Virus record (IMG/VR): IMGVR_UViG_3300046466_000161
Location: 1 to 37,036 of that record
Length of the DNA stretch: 37,036 nucleotides
Origin: a virus
Reading direction: 5' to 3' (one strand)
The stretch's first letter is position 1, and each line of letters opens with the position of its first letter. Shown piece after piece: positions 7,337-16,400 of the stretch. Position numbers and translations under genes: made by a program. The notes below the pieces were generated by a model. The model saw only the letters and a program-made list of their open reading frames with translations. It searched no databases and was not told where the DNA came from.

Positions 7337-7622
7337 AAGTGCTGAAGAATCTATTCGTCAGGCACTAGTAGAAGCGTTAGCAGAAAAGAAAGATGGAACT
7401 CTTTCAGGACTGTTTGATCTTCTTAAGACTGTTAAGAAACTTAAATCAAATAATATTGATTATGATTTCACCAATGATCTCGTATTCAATTCTGATTACA
7501 TAAATGACACTGCTAGTATCGGTGATATTAAAATCGATACTAATGTTGGTGCAGATATTATTAGTTTCCCCACACCAGAAGGTTCTGTAGATCTTACTAA
7601 CAATATTGAATTGAATCTATAG
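7314..7622 (+). CDS. Hypothetical protein, 102 aa
   Basis: This unrecognised acidic protein has a helical N-terminus (SHLESAEESIRQALVEALAE, then SGLFDLLKTVKKLK) and an Asp/Asn-rich C-terminal part. It may be a small virion or assembly protein, but there is no direct evidence. It overlaps the previous gene by 23 bases, and the oxygenase-like gene starts immediately after its stop. Confidence 0.7.
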   Translation: MSIQSHLESAEESIRQALVEALAEKKDGTLSGLFDLLKTVKKLKSNNIDYDFTNDLVFNSDYINDTASIGDIKIDTNVGADIISFPTPEGSVDLTNNIELNL

Positions 7623-8264
7623 ATGAAATACGAGAACAACTTCAGTGTAATGTTCTCTGTCCCACCGTTAATGCAAGCATTATATCCCCATGAGGATTTT
7701 GATGACATCGTTAACTATATAAAAGGATTACAATATGGAACTAATAATAAGTGTCACGACAATTCAAAGTCAATAGACACATTTGTTCTCAATAAAGACA
7801 TTCTTAGTAATCTCAATGAGTTTATCAAAGACTGTGTTAAAGAGTATACTGATAAAATCTTCGTTACTGATCAGAAACTTAATGTCACACAGTCTTGGGT
7901 AAACAAAACTAAGATAGGACAAGAACATCATTACCACTATCATCCAAATAGTATTCTTAGTGGAGTATTCTTTTTGCAGTCAGGTGGTGAAAACATAGCA
8001 CCAATTAAATTTTTAAATAATAGGAACGATGCCTTTCGTTTAGAATTTAAAAAGAATGTTAATCCATTTAATGAATTCAATCAATCATCATACGAGTATC
8101 CTTCCCAACCTAGGGTATTAGTATTGTTTCCTAGTTATATTCCACATTGTGTACCATTAAATACTGGTGATGATAGATACAGTCTTTCTTTTAACACCTT
8201 TCCATCAGGTTCATTTGGGAGTAAAACGGGTTTAACATATGCCAATTTGGAAAAGGAGGTTTAA
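7623..8264 (+). CDS. 2-oxoglutarate/Fe(II) oxygenase-like protein
   Basis: This 213-residue protein is of the phage family with a cupin-like 2OG-Fe(II) oxygenase fold. The likely iron ligands are H105 and H107 in HYHYHPN--LSGVFFLQ and the distal H175 in FPSYIPHCV. R185 in DDRYSLSFN would bind 2-oxoglutarate. The HxH pair in place of the common HxD is also seen in the second such gene at 31387. Substrates are unknown; phage members may hydroxylate proteins or modified bases. The stop codon lies inside the terminator hairpin that closes this gene block. Confidence 0.75.
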   Translation: MKYENNFSVMFSVPPLMQALYPHEDFDDIVNYIKGLQYGTNNKCHDNSKSIDTFVLNKDILSNLNEFIKDCVKEYTDKIFVTDQKLNVTQSWVNKTKIGQEHHYHYHPNSILSGVFFLQSGGENIAPIKFLNNRNDAFRLEFKKNVNPFNEFNQSSYEYPSQPRVLVLFPSYIPHCVPLNTGDDRYSLSFNTFPSGSFGSKTGLTYANLEKEV

Positions 8265-8278
8265 CACCTCCTTTTTTT
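8253..8278 (+). terminator. Rho-independent terminator after the early block
   Basis: A perfect 8-bp stem, AAGGAGGT (8253-8260) with ACCTCCTT (8266-8273), closes a TTAAC loop and runs into seven T residues. It overlaps the end of the oxygenase-like gene. The loop also contains TTAACA (8261-8266), which lies 17 bases before TATAAA (8284-8289) and so may double as the -35 of the next promoter. Confidence 0.93.
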
Positions 8279-8283
8279 ATGGT

Positions 8284-8291
8284 TATAAATA
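8284..8291 (+). promoter_or_regulatory. T4-type late promoter TATAAATA
   Basis: This is a perfect copy of the T4 late consensus TATAAATA, right after the terminator and 37 bases before the first virion gene. The same bases form a sigma70-like -10 (TATAAA 8284-8289) with TTAACA 17 bases upstream in the terminator loop, so both early-type and late-type initiation are conceivable. Confidence 0.8.
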
Positions 8292-8328
8292 TTTCTAGCT
8301 TAGAAAAAGTGTCTTCAGGACTAGAAGT

Positions 8329-10659
8329 ATGTCAAAAATTCTCGCAAATCAAATTGCTAATTACGGGGACAATTCTCCTGTCGAGGTAAAGGAAGGAGTA
8401 AACATCCCTGCTGGTAAACCAATACAAGCATCAGGTGCTGCGGGATCTTCGGGACAACTGCTATCCTCTACTGGTTCATCTATAGCATGGATAGATGCTT
8501 TTGATAGAAGTTATAATAGTCTTACTAATCTACCAAATATACCTGCAGCACAGGTTAATTCAGATTGGAATGCTGTTGGTGGCATTGCTTCAATTTTAAA
8601 CAAACCAGTTATACCTCCACAAAATTCTGTAACTGTAGTCAATGCTAGTGGTAGTGGTAATTTATCATTCAATGGTGTAAATGGTGAGTTTACATTCACA
8701 CCAACAGATCTCTCCTCGTATGCAACAACAACTCAACTTACTAATGCAGTAGCAAACTCTTCTCAGTGGGATACATCATATGGTTGGGGTAACCATGCTA
8801 GTGCTGGTTATGCAACAACTGGTGATGTTGCTACTGCTGTAGGAAATTCTAGCAACTGGGATACTGCATATGGATGGGGTGATCATAGTATTGTAGGATA
8901 TCTAACATCAACTACCGATACACTACAGGAAGTTACTGCAAGAGGTGGTAGTACAACAGAACAGATTATTGCTAACGGTGGTATTAGAGCACTCAATCTT
9001 ACTAGTGGAACTGTAAATGACCTTGAATTTAAACACGATAATAATACTAGTAAATCCTTTATTTCTCACACAAATACTACAGATAATTTCTATGTTGAGT
9101 CAGTCACTTCCCTATACTTAAATGCGGGTAGAGATGGTGATCCAGGTGCTTTATATTTTCAGTATAATGATTCTACTAAACTAACTGTAACTTCTGCTGG
9201 TGTTCAAGTTGGTGATCTTTATGTTTCTGGAACTACTGATCTAACAACAGGTGATCTTGCTGACGTTGATCTTACTATTGGACCTACTGATGGTCAAGTT
9301 TTAAAATGGGATGACACTAGTAGCAAATGGAAGGCAGCAAATGACCTTCAAGGATCTGGTGCTGGATTATCATTAGCAGATTTCTCTGTTACTACACTTA
9401 CAGCAGGAACTAATGCACTTACATATAACCCTGTTAATGGTGTATTCTCATATACTCCACCCGATTTCAGTGATTATGATACAGCATTTGGTTGGGGAGA
9501 TCATGCTCAAGGAGGATACTTAACCAGTGAAACTGATCCTGTATTCTCTGCTCATGTAGCATCAAATATTTTACAGACAAATATTAATAACTGGAATGCA
9601 GCACATGGTTGGGGTAATCATGCCAATATGGGGTACTTGATTGCTTCAGCTACTGACAAAAGTAATTGGAATACTGCATACGGTTGGGGAGATCATGGTA
9701 TTGCAGGGTATATACAGACAGAGACAGATACTTTTGCTAGTGTAACTGGTAGAGGTTCTTCAACATCTACAGCATTGACTATAACAAATGCTGGTACAGG
9801 ACTGACACTGACAGGTGGAAATACAACAGGTAGATTAGATGTTCAAAATGCTGGTGCTTATGCTATTTCATTAGATGCCCTTATTGGTATCAATACTTAT
9901 AATGGTGTTGGATTAAAGATTGGAAACTATGGAACTAATGCTTGGAGAGCACAGATTGATGGTAGTAGTGGTGATATTAATGCTGGATCATACGTAACAA
10001 ATGGTAGTTTAACTGCTGGATCTATGACTGTTGGTGGTTTGACATACCCAACTACCAACGGGACTCAAGGTTATGTCCTTACCAGTGATGGTGCAGGAAA
10101 TGTTGGATGGGCAGCATCAACAGGTGGTGGTGGAGGTGGAGGTGCCAATGTAACCATTGGAGATACTGCACCTGGATCCCCTTCCTTTGGTGATCTTTGG
10201 TGGGAATCTGATAAGGGTCGTCTAAAGATTTACTACAATGATAGTGATAGTTTCCAATGGGTTGATGCATCACCACCACTATCACCAACAAATCTATCCA
10301 ATGGTGATAACTTAATCTCAACAACAGGATTAACTGGTTCTGGTTTTGGTACAGAGAATGGTATTGAATTCTCCACTGATAACAACGGATCTGCTGGACT
10401 TCGTTGGAGAATTACTACACAGGGTCACCTATTACCTGCTGCTAATGATACATATGACATTGGTAGTGCTTCTTTTAAAATCAGAGACATGTATGTCAAT
10501 GATGGATCTATTCACACAGAGAGTGGAAAGGCATTATCATTCCATAATGGTCAATTATCATGGGGTGATGATCCAGTTATCACTGTAGAAGTTCTGCAGC
10601 AACTGTTATCTTCATGTACTAGCTTTGGTCAGTTCAAAGATCACATCATGGGTCTATAA
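8329..10659 (+). CDS. Tail-fibre-like virion protein with YGWGDH repeats
   Basis: This 776-residue Gly/Ser/Thr/Asn-rich protein is of the type seen in cyanophage tail fibres and appendages. The N-terminus (MSKILANQIANYGDNSPVEV) resembles other phage structural proteins that begin with an attachment segment. Five repeats of the form NW-TAYGWGDH---GY lie between residues about 143 and 461. Further on are a poly-Gly hinge (near 602-607) and a C-terminal part with LLPAANDTYDIGSASFKIRD, a common fibre motif preceding receptor regions. There are no transmembrane segments. It is first in the late block, behind a late promoter, and would act in virion assembly and host recognition. The exact fibre (long or short) cannot be decided. 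Confidence 0.8.
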   Translation: MSKILANQIANYGDNSPVEVKEGVNIPAGKPIQASGAAGSSGQLLSSTGSSIAWIDAFDRSYNSLTNLPNIPAAQVNSDWNAVGGIASILNKPVIPPQNSVTVVNASGSGNLSFNGVNGEFTFTPTDLSSYATTTQLTNAVANSSQWDTSYGWGNHASAGYATTGDVATAVGNSSNWDTAYGWGDHSIVGYLTSTTDTLQEVTARGGSTTEQIIANGGIRALNLTSGTVNDLEFKHDNNTSKSFISHTNTTDNFYVESVTSLYLNAGRDGDPGALYFQYNDSTKLTVTSAGVQVGDLYVSGTTDLTTGDLADVDLTIGPTDGQVLKWDDTSSKWKAANDLQGSGAGLSLADFSVTTLTAGTNALTYNPVNGVFSYTPPDFSDYDTAFGWGDHAQGGYLTSETDPVFSAHVASNILQTNINNWNAAHGWGNHANMGYLIASATDKSNWNTAYGWGDHGIAGYIQTETDTFASVTGRGSSTSTALTITNAGTGLTLTGGNTTGRLDVQNAGAYAISLDALIGINTYNGVGLKIGNYGTNAWRAQIDGSSGDINAGSYVTNGSLTAGSMTVGGLTYPTTNGTQGYVLTSDGAGNVGWAASTGGGGGGGANVTIGDTAPGSPSFGDLWWESDKGRLKIYYNDSDSFQWVDASPPLSPTNLSNGDNLISTTGLTGSGFGTENGIEFSTDNNGSAGLRWRITTQGHLLPAANDTYDIGSASFKIRDMYVNDGSIHTESGKALSFHNGQLSWGDDPVITVEVLQQLLSSCTSFGQFKDHIMGL
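8757..9712 (+). repeat. Five coding repeats for the W-x-x-xYGWGDHxxxGY module
   Basis: Five copies of a roughly 20-codon unit occur near 8757-8820, 8847-8905, 9475-9525, 9592-9640 and 9661-9712. Each encodes a Trp, then (A/S)(Y/F/H)GWG(D/N)H and a Gly-Tyr. The DNA copies share tggggt/tggggagatcat words, so they are possible sites for recombination between fibre genes. Confidence 0.8.
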
Positions 10660-10667
10660 AATAAATA
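10660..10667 (+). promoter_or_regulatory. Late-promoter-like box AATAAATA
   Basis: The box begins just after the stop codon of the preceding fibre gene and ends 23 bases before ATG 10691, leaving room for the GGAAGGAG ribosome site. It matches the cyanophage NATAAATA consensus. Confidence 0.6.
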
Positions 10668-10690
10668 ACACGGAAGGAGTATCTTAACCA

Positions 10691-11662
10691 ATGGCAATCA
10701 ATTTTCCCTCTACAGCAGGGCAAGCAACTGACGGAACGTTCACATATGTAGCAGCGGGTATTACCTACTCGTGGAATGGGGAAAGCTGGAATGCTGCTGG
10801 TAGTGGTGCTACTGCAACAGACAGAACAGTTTTCAGTGCTACCACTGCATCTGCTGGATCAACGTCACTATCATACAATTTTAACAATGGTGTTTTTACA
10901 TACACGCCACCAGATCTTAGTAGTTATTTGACAACAACTGGTGATCTTAATACACATACTAATGTTAACCATGGCACTCCTAGTAATGGGGATCTGTTGT
11001 ATTGGAATGCAACTAATATCGATTGGGAAAATCTAACACCTGGTTCTGGTAGTGGTTTAGATGCTGATCTCTTGGATGGTAATCAGGGATCTTATTATCA
11101 GAATGCTAATAATATTAATACAGGAACCTTAGGTTCTGGTAGATTATCTGGATCATATAATATCAGTATTGGTGGTTCTGCTGCTAGTATTCCAGAAGTT
11201 GACGACATTGGTAATGCAACTATCACTACTCCTACTGATGGTCAAACTCTTAGGTATGATGGTAGTAATTGGATCAACAGTGATGTAAGTAGAAGAAGAA
11301 CTATTGCTGTTACACAACCAAGTGCTACTGATGGTAGTGCGTATAATTTATCAATGAGTGGTGCTCCAAATACATATGCTCTTTTGAAGATTGAAACATC
11401 ACATGCTGCGTGGGTAACACTATACACAGATACTACTAGCAGAACAAATGATTCTAGTAGGAATGAGAATACTGACCCAACACCTGGTGATGGTGTTATT
11501 GCAGAAGTAATTACTAGTGGTTCAGTAGCACAGAAACTTACTCCAGCATCATTTGGGTATAGTGACACACAAAACAATACCATCTACATAAAAGCAGTAA
11601 ACAAAAGTGGTAGTACAGTTAACTTACAGGTAACTGTAACTGTAGTTGCACTAGAGGAGTGA
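10691..11662 (+). CDS. Virion structural protein, fibre-like, 323 aa
   Basis: This Gly/Ser/Thr-rich structural protein begins MAINFPSTAGQATDGTFTY followed by ITYSWNGESWNAAGSGA, an N-terminal motif common to cyanophage tail-associated proteins. The segment NGVFTYTPPDLSSYLTT (near residues 67-83) is nearly the same as segments in the protein at 8329, so the two genes share modules. The C-terminal domain (from about residue 205) is strand-rich and may form a capping or interaction fold. A strong GGAAGGAG ribosome site precedes the ATG. The precise virion position is unknown. Confidence 0.75.
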   Translation: MAINFPSTAGQATDGTFTYVAAGITYSWNGESWNAAGSGATATDRTVFSATTASAGSTSLSYNFNNGVFTYTPPDLSSYLTTTGDLNTHTNVNHGTPSNGDLLYWNATNIDWENLTPGSGSGLDADLLDGNQGSYYQNANNINTGTLGSGRLSGSYNISIGGSAASIPEVDDIGNATITTPTDGQTLRYDGSNWINSDVSRRRTIAVTQPSATDGSAYNLSMSGAPNTYALLKIETSHAAWVTLYTDTTSRTNDSSRNENTDPTPGDGVIAEVITSGSVAQKLTPASFGYSDTQNNTIYIKAVNKSGSTVNLQVTVTVVALEE

Positions 11663-11663
11663 T

Positions 11664-13364
11664 ATGTCATCAAAAGTATACGTTGTCACCCTATATCGTA
11701 GGGAAGATCTACCAAATTTTTATGCTGAAATGGCAGGGAATAATATCCCTTTAGAAAAGAAGAGACCTATCAGTAGAAATACAAATTATTATTTGACTGA
11801 AGAACAAGCAGAAGAACTACGTAAAGATCCTAGAGTCTGGGGCGTAGAATCTCAGGAAGACTTTAAGATTAAACCATGCGTTGTTAATAGAGAACCATAT
11901 AATAAGAGTGGTAACTTTTGGAAAGCAGATACTCAGGGAGGAACAACTATTAGTCCTAATGATTTGCAATGGGGACATATTCATTGTGCAGGAGATGATG
12001 CACAACGTGGTAAGAATAACTTTGGACCTATAAATCTGGGATGGAGTTACGAACAATCAAGTGGTGATGTTGATGTCTTTAATTCTGGTAGACATGTAGA
12101 TGTTGTTATTGTTGATGATTGTGTTTCATATGATAGTGAAGAGTGGTATAGTCAATCTACTAATCAGACAAGATTTGTTCAGTATCAGTGGTTAACTGAA
12201 CTGAATACTTTGGTTAATACTATTGATGATGACGCACAGTCAGAACCAGTTGGTACTATTACATACCATGAAAATGCAAATATGCCTTCTTACCATGGTA
12301 ACCATGTAACAGGTACTGTTGCTGGACAGCATTATGGGTGGGCAAGAGAAGCAAATATATACAATCTTGCAGTTATTGATCCATGGGCATCTGGTCAGGC
12401 AATTCCTCCACTATTAATCTTTGATTACCTCAGAGCATTCCATAGATTAAAAGGTATTAATTCAGAAACAGGTAAGAAAAATCCTACTATAACCAATCAT
12501 AGTTATGGTGGTATTAGATACATGCCCAATCAGCAAAATCTTACATTTGGTGATTTGCAATCGGTAACATTCAGGGGGGTGCAGTATGATTCTGGTAATC
12601 CAGGACCATCTGGTTGGACTCAGAGTGGTGTGGAAGATGATTTTGGTGTTAGATTTAACTTATCAGAATATCCAACATATAGTTCATCAATTGCTGCTGA
12701 TGTACAAGATGCTATCGAAGAAGGTATTGTTGTTGTAGGAGCTGCTGGAAATGATAATTTATTAATAGCAGAAGTAGGTGATCAAGATTGGAATAATACT
12801 TTACAAGTTAATGGTGTTGGAACCTTTTACTATAATAGAGGTGCATGGCCCAATAGTCCTGATAGTGGTGCAATAAATGTTGGTGCTTTGAATAAACAAG
12901 CAGACTTTAGAAGATCTACTTACACGCAATTTGGTCCTGGCATTGACATCTTTGCTCCTGGTGATAATATTGTATCTGCATTTGGAAATAGTGGTTTAAC
13001 TGATAGTAAATACGTGCAAGGATCTGGTAATTATTACTATCCTATTTCAGGAACTAGTATGGCATCACCTCAGGTATGTGGTGTACTTGCTTGCTTAGCA
13101 ACAGGAAAGGATAGATTTAATCAAGAACAATCGTTTGCATACTTAGAAAAGTTATCTAAAGATAATGATATGACATTTAATCTCTCTGGTGGAGGTTTAG
13201 GTGATAATACTTGTTCGTTTGGTAGTCCAAACAAATATCTTTTAGCACAGTCACCAAGGGAAATTGTTGGTTTCATTCAGGATGTTGATGGTAGAAGAAC
13301 ATTTGGTGGTCAAACATACCCTAGATCTAATAGGTTATATGCACCATCTCCTACAAGTCAGTAA
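11664..13364 (+). CDS. Subtilisin-like serine protease (peptidase S8) in the fibre cluster
   Basis: This is a 566-residue subtilase. The catalytic triad is visible: D151 in VVIVDD, H211 in YHGNHVTGTVAG and S465 in SGTSMASPQVCGVLA, with N363 in GAAGND as the oxyanion-hole residue. GINSETGKKNPTITNHSYGG and DIFAPGDNIVSA are also typical of the family. Residues 1-70 (KVYVVTLYRREDLPNFYAEM, then YYLTEEQAEELRKDPRVWGVE) resemble an I9-type propeptide that folds and inhibits the protease until cleaved. There is no signal peptide. Its place between fibre genes, one base after the previous stop, suggests a virion-associated enzyme that processes structural proteins or cuts host surface proteins. The target is unknown. 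Confidence 0.9.
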   Translation: MSSKVYVVTLYRREDLPNFYAEMAGNNIPLEKKRPISRNTNYYLTEEQAEELRKDPRVWGVESQEDFKIKPCVVNREPYNKSGNFWKADTQGGTTISPNDLQWGHIHCAGDDAQRGKNNFGPINLGWSYEQSSGDVDVFNSGRHVDVVIVDDCVSYDSEEWYSQSTNQTRFVQYQWLTELNTLVNTIDDDAQSEPVGTITYHENANMPSYHGNHVTGTVAGQHYGWAREANIYNLAVIDPWASGQAIPPLLIFDYLRAFHRLKGINSETGKKNPTITNHSYGGIRYMPNQQNLTFGDLQSVTFRGVQYDSGNPGPSGWTQSGVEDDFGVRFNLSEYPTYSSSIAADVQDAIEEGIVVVGAAGNDNLLIAEVGDQDWNNTLQVNGVGTFYYNRGAWPNSPDSGAINVGALNKQADFRRSTYTQFGPGIDIFAPGDNIVSAFGNSGLTDSKYVQGSGNYYYPISGTSMASPQVCGVLACLATGKDRFNQEQSFAYLEKLSKDNDMTFNLSGGGLGDNTCSFGSPNKYLLAQSPREIVGFIQDVDGRRTFGGQTYPRSNRLYAPSPTSQ

Positions 13365-13383
13365 CTACACTTTCTATTAAGGA

Positions 13384-13391
13384 CATAAATA
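13384..13391 (+). promoter_or_regulatory. Late-promoter-like box CATAAATA
   Basis: It lies in the 56-base gap after the protease gene and 29 bases before ATG 13421. It matches the cyanophage NATAAATA late consensus and has a free position in non-coding DNA, which makes it more credible than copies inside genes. Confidence 0.7.
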
Positions 13392-13420
13392 AACACGAGC
13401 ACTAGTATCTGATAGGTTAG

Positions 13421-16400
13421 ATGGCTGATCGTTTTCCATTGATTGTTAATTCTACATCAAAAAAGATTGAAGAACTTGTAGCAGGAGACAACTTAGAACT
13501 ATCCAACAATGGGATTGTGGTTAGTGGAGATACAGGTGCGGGAAAATATTTAACGAGTGATGGCACGAATGTTTTCTGGGGTGTACCTGGTGATGTTTAC
13601 TTAACACAAACCCAGACGTTAGAAAATAAAGTCTTCAATAACTGTACCATATCTGGTAACTTAAATACTTTAACTAATATCGCTAACAACGCTCTAGTTA
13701 ACAGCGGTATTACTATTAATGGAACTACTATTCCTCTTGGTGGATCAGTAATCACTCCTAACGATAATACTACTTACGCTATATCTGCTGACGACGGTGC
13801 ATCTGCATCATCAAAAACTATTTTAATCACTGCTACTCCTGGTGATACTACCAGTAGTGTTAACTTTGCGGTTGCAACTGCGAGTTCTGTACCATCAGGT
13901 GAGAATGCTCTTAACTTATCACTTGATAGATCTGGAAATACAATCACCCTAACGGGAACAGTTTTAGATAACAATACTATTACTAGACTGCAGTCTGCTA
14001 CTGGTGGTAACTTAGTTTCTGGTGATATTGTTATTGCTGCTGGTAACTTTACTACAGTATCTCAGGTAGATAAAACAATTACTATCTCTGGTCAGGACAC
14101 TGATACTATTACTAGAGTTAGAGCAACCACTGGTCAGTCATATACTGCTGGTGACTTTACATTCCTTGCTGGTGGTGCTGCTTCTGTAACTCAGGGTCAG
14201 GATGTAAATAGTGATCCAACAATTACTTACGAGTCAGTTAATACTATTACCAGACTTAAGGGTGGTTCTTCTGGATCATTAACATCTGGTGATGTCACTA
14301 TCACTGGTGGAAATGCTCTTGGTGGAAACGTAGCAGTATCACAAAGTGGAAGCACTATTGAGATTGATAGCACAGATACCAACACAGTAACACAGTTGGC
14401 CAGTGGATCAGAGGTTCTTGGGTCTGGTGATTTTAGATTTCTTGCATCTGGTGCTACTAGCATTAGTGCAGCAGACAACTCTGGTGTAACTGAAATTACT
14501 ATCAGTTCTGTTAACACTGACACTGGTGCATCTCAATCTGCTGGTGGTGGTCTTGTAAAAGCAGGGAATGAATTTAGTATCAAGAACAATACTAACTTCA
14601 TTGGTAACACTGTCATGAAGTGGGACAGTGGTAACTCACAACTTACTAATAGTATCCTTGAGGATGATGGAACAACACTCACTGTTGGTGGTGACTTAGT
14701 TGTAGAGGGTACACAAACTATTTTTAACACCAGTGTTCTTCAAGTAGAAGATAATCTTATTGAACTTAGAAAAGGTCTTAGTTTAACAGCTGCTAGTGGT
14801 GGTATTCAAATTAACTTAACTTCAGATAGTGAGGGTAATGTTGAATCTTATAGACAATTAGAATGGCATAATAGTGGTGGATATTGGAGATCATTTGATG
14901 GTTCTGTTGACAATAGATTTGTAACAGAGACTGAGACACAGACTCTTACTAATAAGACTCTAACATCTCCTACGATGACCAACCCAGATTTGGGAACTGC
15001 TACTGCTACAACTATTAATGGTGTTACCATTTCTACAGCATCATCAGCAACACTTACTATCAGAGATGCTAAAGAACTTAATGTACAGAGAGATCTTCTA
15101 TTAACATCTGATAACAACTTACAAGAAATTACTGTCAACTTCAGACAGGGTGGTAGTGTAGCAATGACTTCGGATACTCTTGCAGTATTCAACTCAACAA
15201 CTTCTACACAGTTGAGAGCATTGGTTAGCGATACTACTGGTACTGCTAAATTAGTTTTCCAAGATAATCCTAATATTATTAGTGGAATGACCACCACATC
15301 TAGTGGTCTTACAATCTTTAATACCACTGCAACTTCTATTCTTGCTTATGGTGCAGCAGAATCTATTACCTTTGGTGCAGCAACTGGTACAACATTAATC
15401 AATCATAGTCTAACGGTTACAAAAGATACTACACTTGGAGCAACTTCTAGTGATGATCTCTTAGTCAATGCAACTGCTAACTTTGAAACGAATGATATTC
15501 TAATTCGTGGTACACAGACAGATCCAATGTCTATTGGTAGAGGTGCTGGTGCTGTTGGAACTAATACTAGAATGGGTGTTGCATGTTTAGATAACATCAC
15601 TTCGGGATCTCAAAATACTGCGATTGGCTACAAAGCACTCCTCACATGTAATAGCGGTGCATCGAATACTGCAGTGGGTGTAAGGGCTTTGAGCCAAAAT
15701 GGTGTCGGCACGAACAATATTTCAATAGGCCGAGATTCAATGCTCTCAAATACTTCGGGAGATAAGAACGTTGGGATTGGAAACAATACATTAGAGAGCA
15801 ATGAGGCGGGTGAAGCGAATGTCTGTATTGGACACTATGCTGGTTATGGTATTACTGGTACTGGTAACGTCGTTATTGGACCAGCAGATAATGAGAACTC
15901 AACTAACGTTACTTACCAGTTAGATAATCCATCTGGTGATAGACAGTTAGTTATTGGTTCTGGTACAGAAGCATGGATTAAAGGTAATGCTTCGTTTGAT
16001 ACTACTGTAAGTAATAACTTGACTGTTGATGGTGATGCTCTTATTCAAGGATCATTGACAGTTAACGGTACTGTAGTTAGCATCAACTCAACCACTATGC
16101 AGGTTGATGATAAGAATATAGAACTTGCTTCTGTTGTTAACACTACCTTCTCTTGTATCACAGTTGATGGATCTAATATAATTTCAAGTATTACACCAAC
16201 TGCAGGTTTGATTCCTGGTATGGAAGTTAACTCCACTACTGGTGGTATTAGTGTTCCTGTTGGCACGACTATTGTTTCGCTTAATGCTAACCAAGCAACA
16301 CTTTCAAACTCTGTTACTGGTAGTGGAACAGCAACTGTTGTTGCTTCTGGTCCTTCTGATCTTGCAGCAAATGGTGGTGGTATTATTCTTAAGGGACTTG

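Noticed and set aside
14848-15327. Long reverse-strand open frame (159 codons) opposite the 1208-residue virion gene
   Set aside because: It is opposite a clearly coding repetitive gene whose ACT/GGT-rich codons leave few stops on the reverse strand. There is no ribosome site and the translation is Val/Leu/Ser-biased.
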